Assembly: GCA_023150295.1 (NCBI GenBank)
Contig: JAKLLE010000012.1
Location: 1-64,000 of the forward strand
Length of the DNA stretch: 64,000 nucleotides
Direction of reading: 5' to 3'
DNA from: Giesbergeria sp.
GTDB taxonomy: Bacteria; Pseudomonadota; Gammaproteobacteria; Burkholderiales; Burkholderiaceae_C
Positions 52,581 through 59,745 of the stretch are shown one piece after another. Both the position numbers and the translations under genes were made by a program. The notes beneath the pieces are model-generated. The model was not told where the DNA came from. It searched no databases and worked only from the letters and a program-made list of their open reading frames with translations. How positions within the stretch are numbered: position 1 is the first letter of the stretch; each line of letters starts with the position of its first letter.

Positions 52581-54297
52581 AGAAAACCAACCACAGCACC
52601 AGCAGCAGATTGAGCAACACCGACACGGCCAGCGCCAGCTTCCAGCCCAGGTCGGGGGCCGGGGCCGTGGCTGGGGGCGCGCGCATGGGCCCCTGGGCGC
52701 CGCGCTCCAGGGCCAGGCGAAAGCTCTCGGCGCTGGCAAAGCGTTCGCGCGCGTCGCGGGCGATGGCGCGGGCCAGCACGGCGTCCAGCCAGTGCGGCAC
52801 GCTGGGGTTGAGCTGCGACGCCGCCTGGGGATCGCGCGCGTAGCGCCCCACCTGGTGCGGGAGCACCTCGCCGTAGGGCAGCGTGCGGGTGAGCATTTGG
52901 TAAAGGGTAACGCCCAGTGCGAACAGGTCGCTGCGTGCGTCGGGCGGCTGCGGGCTGCCCAGTGCGCCGCCGTCGCGCAGCCCCCATTGCTCGGGGTTGA
53001 TGTAGCTAGGCGTGCCGGCCCGGGCCGGTGCAGCCTGGGCGCTTTCGTGCGCACACAGGGCCACGCCCAGGTCGATGAGGCGCAGCACCTGGTCGTCGCC
53101 CCAGTGCAGGTTGCCGGGTTTGATGTCGCGGTGCACCACCCCCTGGCCGTGCAGCAGGGCCAACGCACTGAGCGCCTGCAGCCCCCATTGCAGGCATTGC
53201 TCCACACCCACCGGCTGGCCTTTGTCGAGCCACTGCTGCAGCGTCTGCCCACGGTGCCAGTCGTACAGCGCATACAGGTGCGCCGGGGGCGGGCCGTGCG
53301 GGGGCTGCGGGTGGCTGCGCACCAGGTGGCGCGCCGCCGGGCTGCCCTGCATGTGCTGGGCCAGCCAGGCTTCCTGCACCAGCATGGAGCGTTCCTGCGT
53401 GTCCTGTGCACGGGCGGGGTGCAGGGTCTTGAGGGCATAGGTCTGGTCTGCCGCCCGCACCTGGTAGATGCGGTGCACGCCGTTGTCGGCCACCAGGGCA
53501 CTGACCCGGAAGCCCTCGAACAGGTCGCCGGGGCGCAGCGGTGGCGGCAGGGGCAGGTGGGCTGCCTGTTGCAGTGCCTCCTGCAGGGGTTGGATCTGCA
53601 GGCCCTGCACCCGCAGCACCAGGGCGCTGGCGTTGTCCTTGCCGCCCGCCTGCAGGGCCGCAGCCACAAGGGCGTTGGCCAGCTCCTGCGCCCCCTCGTG
53701 GCTCTGGCACAGCGTGCGCCACTGGCGCGCATGCAGCCTGCCGTGCACCCCGTCGGTGGTGAGGATGAGCACGTCGCCCACCTGCAGGTCGCCCTGCACA
53801 TAGTCCACGGCCAGCCGCTCGTGCAGGCCCACAGCGCGCACCAGTTGGTGGGCCAGGTCGCGCTGGGGCAGCACATGGTCGTTGGTGAGGCAGTCCATCT
53901 GCCCCTGGCGCAGCAGGTAGGCCCGCGTGTCCCCCACATGGGCCACGGTGTAGCGGTGGCCGCGCAGCACCACGGCGGTGAGTGCCGTCAGCCCCATGGC
54001 CGGTGCGCGGCGCTGGTTGGTGCCTGCCAGCCAGGCGTTGTGCGCGGCCAGGATGCGCTCCAGGGCCACGCTGGCATCCCAGCCGGGCGGCGTGCTGTGG
54101 AAGTCGCTCAGCAGCGTGTGCACCGTGGTCTGCGCGGCCTCGCGCCCATGCCCGCCCTGGCTCACGCCGTCGGCCACTGCGGCAATGGCGCCCCACGCGG
54201 CCTCCTGTGCACCAGGCAGGCGCACGGCGCAGTAGTCTTCGTTCACCGGTTTGGGGCCGGGTTGGCTGCAATGGCCAATGTCGAGTTGAAAGGGCAT
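52570..54297 (-). CDS. Bifunctional PP2C phosphatase / Ser-Thr protein kinase (membrane-anchored)
   Basis: A 575-aa fusion. The N-terminal PP2C phosphatase (about 1-235) has NEDYCAV, VADGVSQGGHGREA, VGDTRAYLL and GGKDNASALVL metal-binding motifs. The Hanks-type kinase (about 260-530) has YALKTLHP, catalytic HRDIKPGN and LIDLG in place of DFG. A single transmembrane helix ends the chain (LALAVSVLLNLLLVLWLVF). Such fusions occur beside nitrate assimilation genes in several proteobacteria, but targets are unknown. It is convergent with narK and divergent from nirD2. Confidence 0.9.
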   Translation of the reverse strand: MPFQLDIGHCSQPGPKPVNEDYCAVRLPGAQEAAWGAIAAVADGVSQGGHGREAAQTTVHTLLSDFHSTPPGWDASVALERILAAHNAWLAGTNQRRAPAMGLTALTAVVLRGHRYTVAHVGDTRAYLLRQGQMDCLTNDHVLPQRDLAHQLVRAVGLHERLAVDYVQGDLQVGDVLILTTDGVHGRLHARQWRTLCQSHEGAQELANALVAAALQAGGKDNASALVLRVQGLQIQPLQEALQQAAHLPLPPPLRPGDLFEGFRVSALVADNGVHRIYQVRAADQTYALKTLHPARAQDTQERSMLVQEAWLAQHMQGSPAARHLVRSHPQPPHGPPPAHLYALYDWHRGQTLQQWLDKGQPVGVEQCLQWGLQALSALALLHGQGVVHRDIKPGNLHWGDDQVLRLIDLGVALCAHESAQAAPARAGTPSYINPEQWGLRDGGALGSPQPPDARSDLFALGVTLYQMLTRTLPYGEVLPHQVGRYARDPQAASQLNPSVPHWLDAVLARAIARDARERFASAESFRLALERGAQGPMRAPPATAPAPDLGWKLALAVSVLLNLLLVLWLVFLPK

Positions 54298-54398
54298 GGG
54301 GATGGGGCGTGGAGGCCTCCATTGTGGAGGGCGCGCTCACAGGCGCAAGCAAGTTCGGTGCCCTGGCACGTGTGCCTGGTCGTGGCAGTGGCCCGGCT

Positions 54399-54414
54399 TG
54401 GCACGCTGCTTGCT
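54399..54414 (+). promoter_or_regulatory. Sigma-54 promoter of the nirD2-nirC operon
   Basis: TGGCACG-CTGC-TTGCT matches the sigma-54 consensus exactly, 69 bp upstream of the nirD2 start. An inverted gtgcc-ct-ggcac just upstream at about 54356-54368 could be an activator half-site pair. Confidence 0.85.
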
Positions 54415-54482
54415 CTGCCTCTGGCATGCCGTGCGCGCACCCCGCCTTTTGGGGGCGGCACATGCACCACCAAGGAATCGCC

Positions 54483-54869
54483 ATGAACGACTGGACATTC
54501 ATTTGCCGTATCGACGACATCCCCGTGCTCGGCGCGCGCCGGGTGGCCCGGCCCCAGGGGCTGGAGGTTGCCGTGTTCCGCACCGCTGACGACGACGTGT
54601 TTGCCTTGCTGGACCACAGCCCCTACAAGGGCGGCCCGCTGAGCCAGGGCATTGTGTTTGGTGCCCAGGTGGCCTGCCCGCTGCACAACTGGACGATTGC
54701 ACTGCACGACGGCCAGGCCCAGGCGCCCGATGAGGGCAGCACGCCCACCTTCCGCGTGAAGGTGGTGGAGGACGCGGTGTACCTCGACGGCCATGAACTG
54801 GCCCACCACGCCCTGCACCAGACCCGCCCGCTGGCCGGCCCCGCGCTGCGCGCCGCCCACGCAAGCTGA
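54483..54869 (+). CDS. Second NirD-like protein with degenerate Rieske site
   Basis: A 128-aa paralogue of NirD (start MNDWTFICRIDDIPVLGARRVARPQGLEVAVFR) very close to the copy at 47.8 kb. The second ligand pair is kept (VACPLHNWTI), but the first, CPH in NirD, reads SPY here (LLDHSPYKGG). Two of the four cluster ligands are therefore missing, and a normal [2Fe-2S] centre is not expected. It heads a two-gene operon with nirC behind its own sigma-54 promoter, so it may regulate or assist NirB or NirC rather than transfer electrons. Confidence 0.88.
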   Translation: MNDWTFICRIDDIPVLGARRVARPQGLEVAVFRTADDDVFALLDHSPYKGGPLSQGIVFGAQVACPLHNWTIALHDGQAQAPDEGSTPTFRVKVVEDAVYLDGHELAHHALHQTRPLAGPALRAAHAS

Positions 54870-54907
54870 TTTATCACCCTTGAAGACCACCCCGGAGCAC
54901 CACAACC

Positions 54908-55720
54908 ATGGCCTACCTCGTTCCCGCTGAATTTGTCACCAAAATGGTGGACGCCGGAGAATCCAAGATCTACATGTCCACGCGCGACACGCTGATCCGT
55001 GCCTACATGGCTGGCGCCATCCTGTCGCTGGCGGCGGTGTTTGCCGTCACCGCCACCGTGATGACCGGCTCCCCTCTTGTGGGCGGCATGCTGTTCCCGG
55101 TGGGCTTTTGCATGCTCTACCTGCTGGGGTTCGACCTGCTGACCGGCGTGTTTGTGCTGACCCCGCTGGCCTGGCTGGACAAGCGCCCCGGCGTTACCTT
55201 CAAGGGCATCCTGCGCAACTGGGGGCTGGTGTTCCTGGGCAACTTTCTGGGGGCGCTCACGGTGGCGTTCATGATGGCGTTCATCTTCACCTACGGCTTC
55301 TCGACGCCGCCCAATGAGATCGGGCAGAAAATCGGCCACATCGGCGAGGCGCGCACCCTGGGCTACGCGCAGTACGGCCTCATGGGCTGGATCACCATTT
55401 TCATCCGCGGCATGCTGTGCAACTGGATGGTGTCCACGGGCGTGGTCGGCGCCATGATTTCCACCACCGTCAGCGGCAAGGTCATCGCCATGTGGATGCC
55501 CGTCATGCTGTTCTTTGTCATGACCTTCGAGCACTCGGTGGTCAACATGTTCCTGTTCCCCTCGGGCCTGATGATGGGCGGCAACTTCTCCATCATGGAC
55601 TACTTCATCTGGAACGAAATCCCTGTGGTGCTGGGCAACCTGGTGGGCGGCCTGGCGTTTACCGGCCTCACGCTGTACGCCACCCACGTGCGTACCGCTC
55701 CCAAGCGCAAGCTGGTGTGA
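54908..55720 (+). CDS. nirC: Formate/nitrite transporter family channel
   Basis: A 270-aa FNT-family protein with six predicted helices. It carries the family signatures GFDLLTGVFVLTPLAWLD and RGMLCNWMVSTGVVGAM, and LGNLVGGLAF near the end. It would carry nitrite across the inner membrane. It follows nirD2 by 38 bp; CGGAG precedes the ATG. A dispersed 3' element follows the stop. Confidence 0.9.
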   Translation: MAYLVPAEFVTKMVDAGESKIYMSTRDTLIRAYMAGAILSLAAVFAVTATVMTGSPLVGGMLFPVGFCMLYLLGFDLLTGVFVLTPLAWLDKRPGVTFKGILRNWGLVFLGNFLGALTVAFMMAFIFTYGFSTPPNEIGQKIGHIGEARTLGYAQYGLMGWITIFIRGMLCNWMVSTGVVGAMISTTVSGKVIAMWMPVMLFFVMTFEHSVVNMFLFPSGLMMGGNFSIMDYFIWNEIPVVLGNLVGGLAFTGLTLYATHVRTAPKRKLV

Positions 55721-55730
55721 AGTGAAACGC

Positions 55731-55850
55731 CCCCCTGAGTCGCCTTCGGCGCCTTCCCCCCTCTCTCGAATCGCTGCGCGATTCGGGAGGGGGGACGCTC
55801 CCGGCGCGGCGGGGCGGCCCTTGCGCGGGAGCCCTCGCTTGGGACGCGCC
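55731..55850. repeat. Dispersed ~115-bp intergenic element, copy B
   Basis: Begins cccccctgagtcgccttcgg and shares cttcccccctctctcg and gcgcggcggggcggcccttg with the element at 43452-43566. The palindromes gtcgccttcggcgcc and aatcgctgcgcgatt are compensatory rather than identical to copy A, suggesting selection on structure. Confidence 0.75.
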
Positions 55851-55896
55851 GGTTTCATGCGCTGCGGGTGATGCGTTCGCGGAATGGATAACTGAT

Positions 55897-57645
55897 ATGC
55901 CAACGTCAACCCTGTTGCAAGTGCGTGTCGGCCAGCATTCCGATGCGGGGCGCAAAAGCGTCAACCAGGACTTTCACGGCGCATGCCTGCCCGACGGGCC
56001 GCAACGCCAGAGCAAGGGCGTGGCCGTGGCGCTGGCCGACGGCATTGGCAGCAGCGATGTCAGCGACGTGGCCGCTGCCGCCGCCGTGCATGCGCTGCTG
56101 GTGGACTACTACTGCACCTCGGACGCCTGGAGCGTCAAGCGCTCGGCCCAGTGCGTGATCGCAGCCACCAACTCGTGGCTGCATGCGCAAACGCGGCGCA
56201 GCCCCTACCGCTTTGACCAGGATCGGGGCTACGTCTGCACGCTGAGCGCGCTCATCGTGAAGGGGGCCACGGCGCACCTGTTCCATGTGGGCGACACGCG
56301 CATCCACCGCGTGCAGGGCCGCACGCTGGAGCAGCTCACCGAAGACCACCGCGTGTGCATGGCCGACGGGCGCAGCTACCTGGGCCGCGCGCTGGGCGTG
56401 CAGCCCCAGACCGAGATCGACTACCGCAGCCTGCCGGTGGACGCAGGCGACGTGTTTGTGCTCAGCACCGACGGCGTACACGAGCATGTAACGCCCGGCG
56501 CCATCGTACAGGCCCTTGCCCACCACGCCCCCGACCTGGACGCCGCAGCACGCAGCATCGTGCAGCAGGCGCTGGAGAACGGCAGCCCGGACAACTGCAC
56601 GGTGCAGATCGTCACCATCGACCGCGTGGCCCTGGCCGACTCCGGCGAAATGCAGCACCAGCGCGCCCAGCTGCGCCTGCCGCCGGTGCTGTCGGCACGC
56701 GAGCCGTTCGAGGGCTACGAGATCGTGCGCGAGCTGCACGCCAGCCACCGCAGCCACGTGTACCTGGCCACCGAGCCAGGCAGCGGCCGCCAGGTGGTCA
56801 TCAAGACCCCGTCCATCGACCGGCAGGAAGACCAGGCCTTTCTCGACCGCTTTGTGCTGGAGGAATGGATCGCACGGCGCATCGACAGCCCGCATGTGCT
56901 GCGCCCGGCCGACGGCGCGCAGCCCCGCCCGCGCGAGCACCTGTTCGTGGCCATGGAGTACGTGAGCGGCCAGACCCTGGCGCAGTGGATGACCGACCAT
57001 CCCCGCCCCAGCCTGGTGGAGGTGCGCGACATCGTGGGCCAGGTGGCGCGCGGGCTGCAGGCCTTTCACCGGCGCGAGATGCTGCACCTGGACCTGCGGC
57101 CCGAGAACGTGCTGATCGATGCCCAGGGCACGGCAAAGATCATCGACTTTGGCGCCGTGCAGGTGGCTGGACTGACCGAGGCCCAACCCGCTGGAGAGAG
57201 CCCGCCAGTGCTGGGCCATCTGCACTACACCGCCCCCGAATGCCTGCTGGGCGAAGCCCCTACGCCCAGCGCCGACCTGTACGCCCTGGGCGTGCTCACC
57301 TACCAGATGCTGACCGGCCGCCTGCCCTATGGCAGCCACGGCGCCGCCGTGCGCACACGCGCAGACCTGCGCCGCTTGCAGTACCGCAGCGCGCTGGACG
57401 AGCACCGCCCCATTCCCGCATGGATGGACGCCGTGCTCGAACGCGCCGTGCAGCCCCAGCCGCACAAACGCCAGCAGGCGCTCACCGAATTCGTGCACGA
57501 CCTGCATCACCCCGGTGCAGCCTACCTGCGCCAGCACCGCCTGCCGCTGACCGAGCGCAACCCACTGGTCTTCTGGCGCGGCCTGTCGCTGCTGCTGGGG
57601 CTGGCGGTGGTGGTGCTCCTGGGCATGCTCCACAGCCTGCGCTGA
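55897..57645 (+). CDS. Second PP2C phosphatase / Ser-Thr protein kinase fusion
   Basis: A 582-aa paralogue of the 52.6-kb fusion with the same order. The PP2C part (1-245) has NQDFHGA, ADGIGSSD, VGDTRIHRV and GSPDNCTVQIV. The kinase part (about 265-530) has VVIKTPS and catalytic HLDLRPENV, where most kinases have HRD, plus IIDFG. A C-terminal helix follows (LSLLLGLAVVVLLGML). Loss of the HRD arginine suggests altered activation control; the catalytic Asp is present. It lies after nirC on the same strand, separated by a repeat element. Confidence 0.9.
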   Translation: MPTSTLLQVRVGQHSDAGRKSVNQDFHGACLPDGPQRQSKGVAVALADGIGSSDVSDVAAAAAVHALLVDYYCTSDAWSVKRSAQCVIAATNSWLHAQTRRSPYRFDQDRGYVCTLSALIVKGATAHLFHVGDTRIHRVQGRTLEQLTEDHRVCMADGRSYLGRALGVQPQTEIDYRSLPVDAGDVFVLSTDGVHEHVTPGAIVQALAHHAPDLDAAARSIVQQALENGSPDNCTVQIVTIDRVALADSGEMQHQRAQLRLPPVLSAREPFEGYEIVRELHASHRSHVYLATEPGSGRQVVIKTPSIDRQEDQAFLDRFVLEEWIARRIDSPHVLRPADGAQPRPREHLFVAMEYVSGQTLAQWMTDHPRPSLVEVRDIVGQVARGLQAFHRREMLHLDLRPENVLIDAQGTAKIIDFGAVQVAGLTEAQPAGESPPVLGHLHYTAPECLLGEAPTPSADLYALGVLTYQMLTGRLPYGSHGAAVRTRADLRRLQYRSALDEHRPIPAWMDAVLERAVQPQPHKRQQALTEFVHDLHHPGAAYLRQHRLPLTERNPLVFWRGLSLLLGLAVVVLLGMLHSLR

Positions 57646-57732
57646 AGCCCTGGCGCACAAGGCCCAGCGCCTGCAGGGCATGGCGCTTTCACACGACAAT
57701 CGGCACCCTTCCTGCATTTTTGCTTTCACACC

Positions 57733-58701
57733 ATGGCCATCAGCCACTACCTCAAAGACATCGGCCGCGGCAAGGACGGCGCACGCGCTCTGGACCGCGC
57801 CCAGGCCACCGACCTGCTGGGCCAGGTGCTGGATGGCACGGCCAGCGACCTGGAGGTGGGCGCGTTCTGCATTGCCATGCGCATCAAGGGCGAAACGCCC
57901 GAAGAAATGGCGGGTTTTCTGGACGCCATCCACCAGCGCCTGCCCCGCCTGGCCGAGCCCGAGCGCCCGCTGGTGGTGCTGCCCAGCTACAACGGCGCGC
58001 GCAAGCTGCCGCTGCTGACCCCGCTGCTGGCCCTGCTGCTGGCGCGCCAGGGCCTGAGCGTGCTGGTGCACGGCAGCGCCACCGAGGAGCGCCGCGCCAG
58101 CAGCGCCGACGTGCTGGCCCAGCTGGGCGTGGCGCCGCAACCTGTATTGCAGACCCCGGCCCCAGGCGGCGTGGCCTATGTGCCCACGGCGCTGCTGCTG
58201 CCCGGCCTGGAACGCCTGCTGCAGGTGCGCCGCGTGCTGGGCCTGCGCAACAGCGCGCACAGCCTGGTCAAACTGCTGGACCCACTGGCCCCCGTGGGCG
58301 CACACAGCATCGTGGTGGGCAGCTACACCCACCCGGAGTACGCCCAATCCATGGCCGCCACCTGTGCCTTGACGGGCGCCTGCGCCCTGCTGCTGCGCGG
58401 CACCGAGGGCGAGCCCGTGGCCGACCCGCGCCGCACACCGCAGATGGACGCCTACCTGCACGGCCAGCACCAGCGCGTGCAGGAAGTGCAAGCCGGCCCG
58501 CTTGCGGCCCTGCCTCAGTTGCCCACGGCCATTGACGCAGCCAGCACCGCCGCCTGGATCCGCAGCGTGCTGGACGGCGCGCAGCCCGTACCTGCCCCCA
58601 TTGCGCGGCAGGTGGAACACATCTTGCGTATGGCAGGGCAGATGTCCACGGAGCCCGCGCACGATGCCCACCACCTACCCACCCCACCCGCACCCCACTG
58701 A
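57733..58701 (+). CDS. ybiB: YbiB/TrpD2-type DNA-binding protein
   Basis: A 322-aa protein of the anthranilate phosphoribosyltransferase fold, related to E. coli YbiB (TrpD2), which binds nucleic acid instead of making tryptophan. The family start is ISHYLKDIGRGKDGARALDRAQA; later blocks are GLRNSAHSLVKLLDPLAP and YTHPEYAQSM. The TrpD glycine-rich PRPP motif is not intact, supporting YbiB. Its 3' end overlaps cobA by 38 bp, so the two are coupled. Confidence 0.82.
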   Translation: MAISHYLKDIGRGKDGARALDRAQATDLLGQVLDGTASDLEVGAFCIAMRIKGETPEEMAGFLDAIHQRLPRLAEPERPLVVLPSYNGARKLPLLTPLLALLLARQGLSVLVHGSATEERRASSADVLAQLGVAPQPVLQTPAPGGVAYVPTALLLPGLERLLQVRRVLGLRNSAHSLVKLLDPLAPVGAHSIVVGSYTHPEYAQSMAATCALTGACALLLRGTEGEPVADPRRTPQMDAYLHGQHQRVQEVQAGPLAALPQLPTAIDAASTAAWIRSVLDGAQPVPAPIARQVEHILRMAGQMSTEPAHDAHHLPTPPAPH

Positions 58702-59479
58702 CACCCACGGCCGCTGCACCCTGGTGGGCGCGGGGCCGGGCGACCCCGAACTACTCACCCTCAAGGCCGTGCGCGCCATCGAATCGGCCACCGTGCTGCT
58801 GGTGGACGACCTGGTGAGCGACGCCATCGTCGCCCTGGCACCGCGCAGCGCGCGCATCGTGCGCGTGGGCAAGCGCGGCGGCTGCAAGAGCACGCCGCAG
58901 GCCTTCATCGAAAAGCTCATGCTCATGGCGGTGCACGAAGGCGAACATGTGGTGCGCCTCAAAGGGGGCGACCCGTTCATCTTTGGGCGCGGCGGCGAGG
59001 AGGCCGAGCACCTGCGCGCTGCGGGCGTGGCCGTGGAGGTGGTCAACGGCATCACCGCCGGGCTGTCCGGGCCTACGGCGCTGGGCGTGCCGCTCACGCA
59101 CCGCGAGCACGCGCAGGGCGTGCTGTTCATCACCGGCCACGCGCGCCCCGGCGCACCAGGCCCCGACTGGCCCCTGCTGGCCCACACCGCGCAGCAGGCG
59201 CGGCTCACGCTCGTCATCTACATGGGCATGAGCGGCGCACGCCCCATCCAGGACGGGCTGCTGCAGGGGCTGAGCGCCGACACGCCCGTGGCCGTGGTCC
59301 AGCACGCCAGCCTGCCCCAGCAGCGCCACGCCACAGCCACGCTGGAGCAGCTGGCCGACACCATTGCCCACCACGGCCTGGGCAGCCCGAGCGTCATCGT
59401 GGTGGGCGAAGTGGTGCGTGGGCTGGCAGCGCTGCACCAGAACAACACGCCGCACCCAGCCCAGTGCCATGCTGCCTGA
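58664..59479 (+). CDS. cobA: Uroporphyrinogen-III C-methyltransferase
   Basis: CobA/SumT (271 aa) methylates uroporphyrinogen III to precorrin-2, the branch to siroheme required by NirB. Family motifs are LVGAGPGDPELLTLKAVRAI (residues 19-38), VRLKGGDPFIFGRGGEEAEHL and GVPLTHRE. The single-domain form lacks the CysG dehydrogenase/ferrochelatase part. The ATG at 58664 has GGAG 10 bp upstream and overlaps the ybiB end. It is the last gene of the nitrate cluster. Confidence 0.93.
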   Translation: MPTTYPPHPHPTDTHGRCTLVGAGPGDPELLTLKAVRAIESATVLLVDDLVSDAIVALAPRSARIVRVGKRGGCKSTPQAFIEKLMLMAVHEGEHVVRLKGGDPFIFGRGGEEAEHLRAAGVAVEVVNGITAGLSGPTALGVPLTHREHAQGVLFITGHARPGAPGPDWPLLAHTAQQARLTLVIYMGMSGARPIQDGLLQGLSADTPVAVVQHASLPQQRHATATLEQLADTIAHHGLGSPSVIVVGEVVRGLAALHQNNTPHPAQCHAA

Positions 59480-59530
59480 TTGCTATTATTTTTATAGCTG
59501 CTTGCGCAATATTGACGCGCGCCATATCCG
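59479..59530. repeat. Dispersed ~60-bp repeat, copy 9
   Basis: Reads gattgctattatttttatag, then ctgcttgcgcaatattgacg and cgcgccatat, directly after the cobA stop. The tgctatt...atagc hairpin is fully conserved. Confidence 0.75.
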
Positions 59531-59636
59531 TTTTTTACATCAATCCTTGCACCACAGACAGGCCTCCACCACTGGCGTGATGCATGCACGCCACACGCAC
59601 AGACCAAAAACAGCGCAGGACGGCGCCTTGAAATCG

Positions 59637-59662
59637 AACAATAGCGATTCTTGTTTACAATT
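59637..59662. promoter_or_regulatory. Possible Fur box upstream of the TonB-dependent receptor
   Basis: The AT-rich sequence aacaatagcgattcttgttt shows partial inverted symmetry and resembles Fur boxes of betaproteobacteria. It lies about 85 bp upstream of the receptor start. Match quality is moderate, so this is a tentative call. Confidence 0.35.
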
Positions 59663-59745
59663 TTTCACTCGATAGCCACGCCGTGCCCCTCCTGGGTGTC
59701 TCGCTGCCAGCCAGTCTGTTCAGCCCCTACCCTCGGAGTTTCCGC

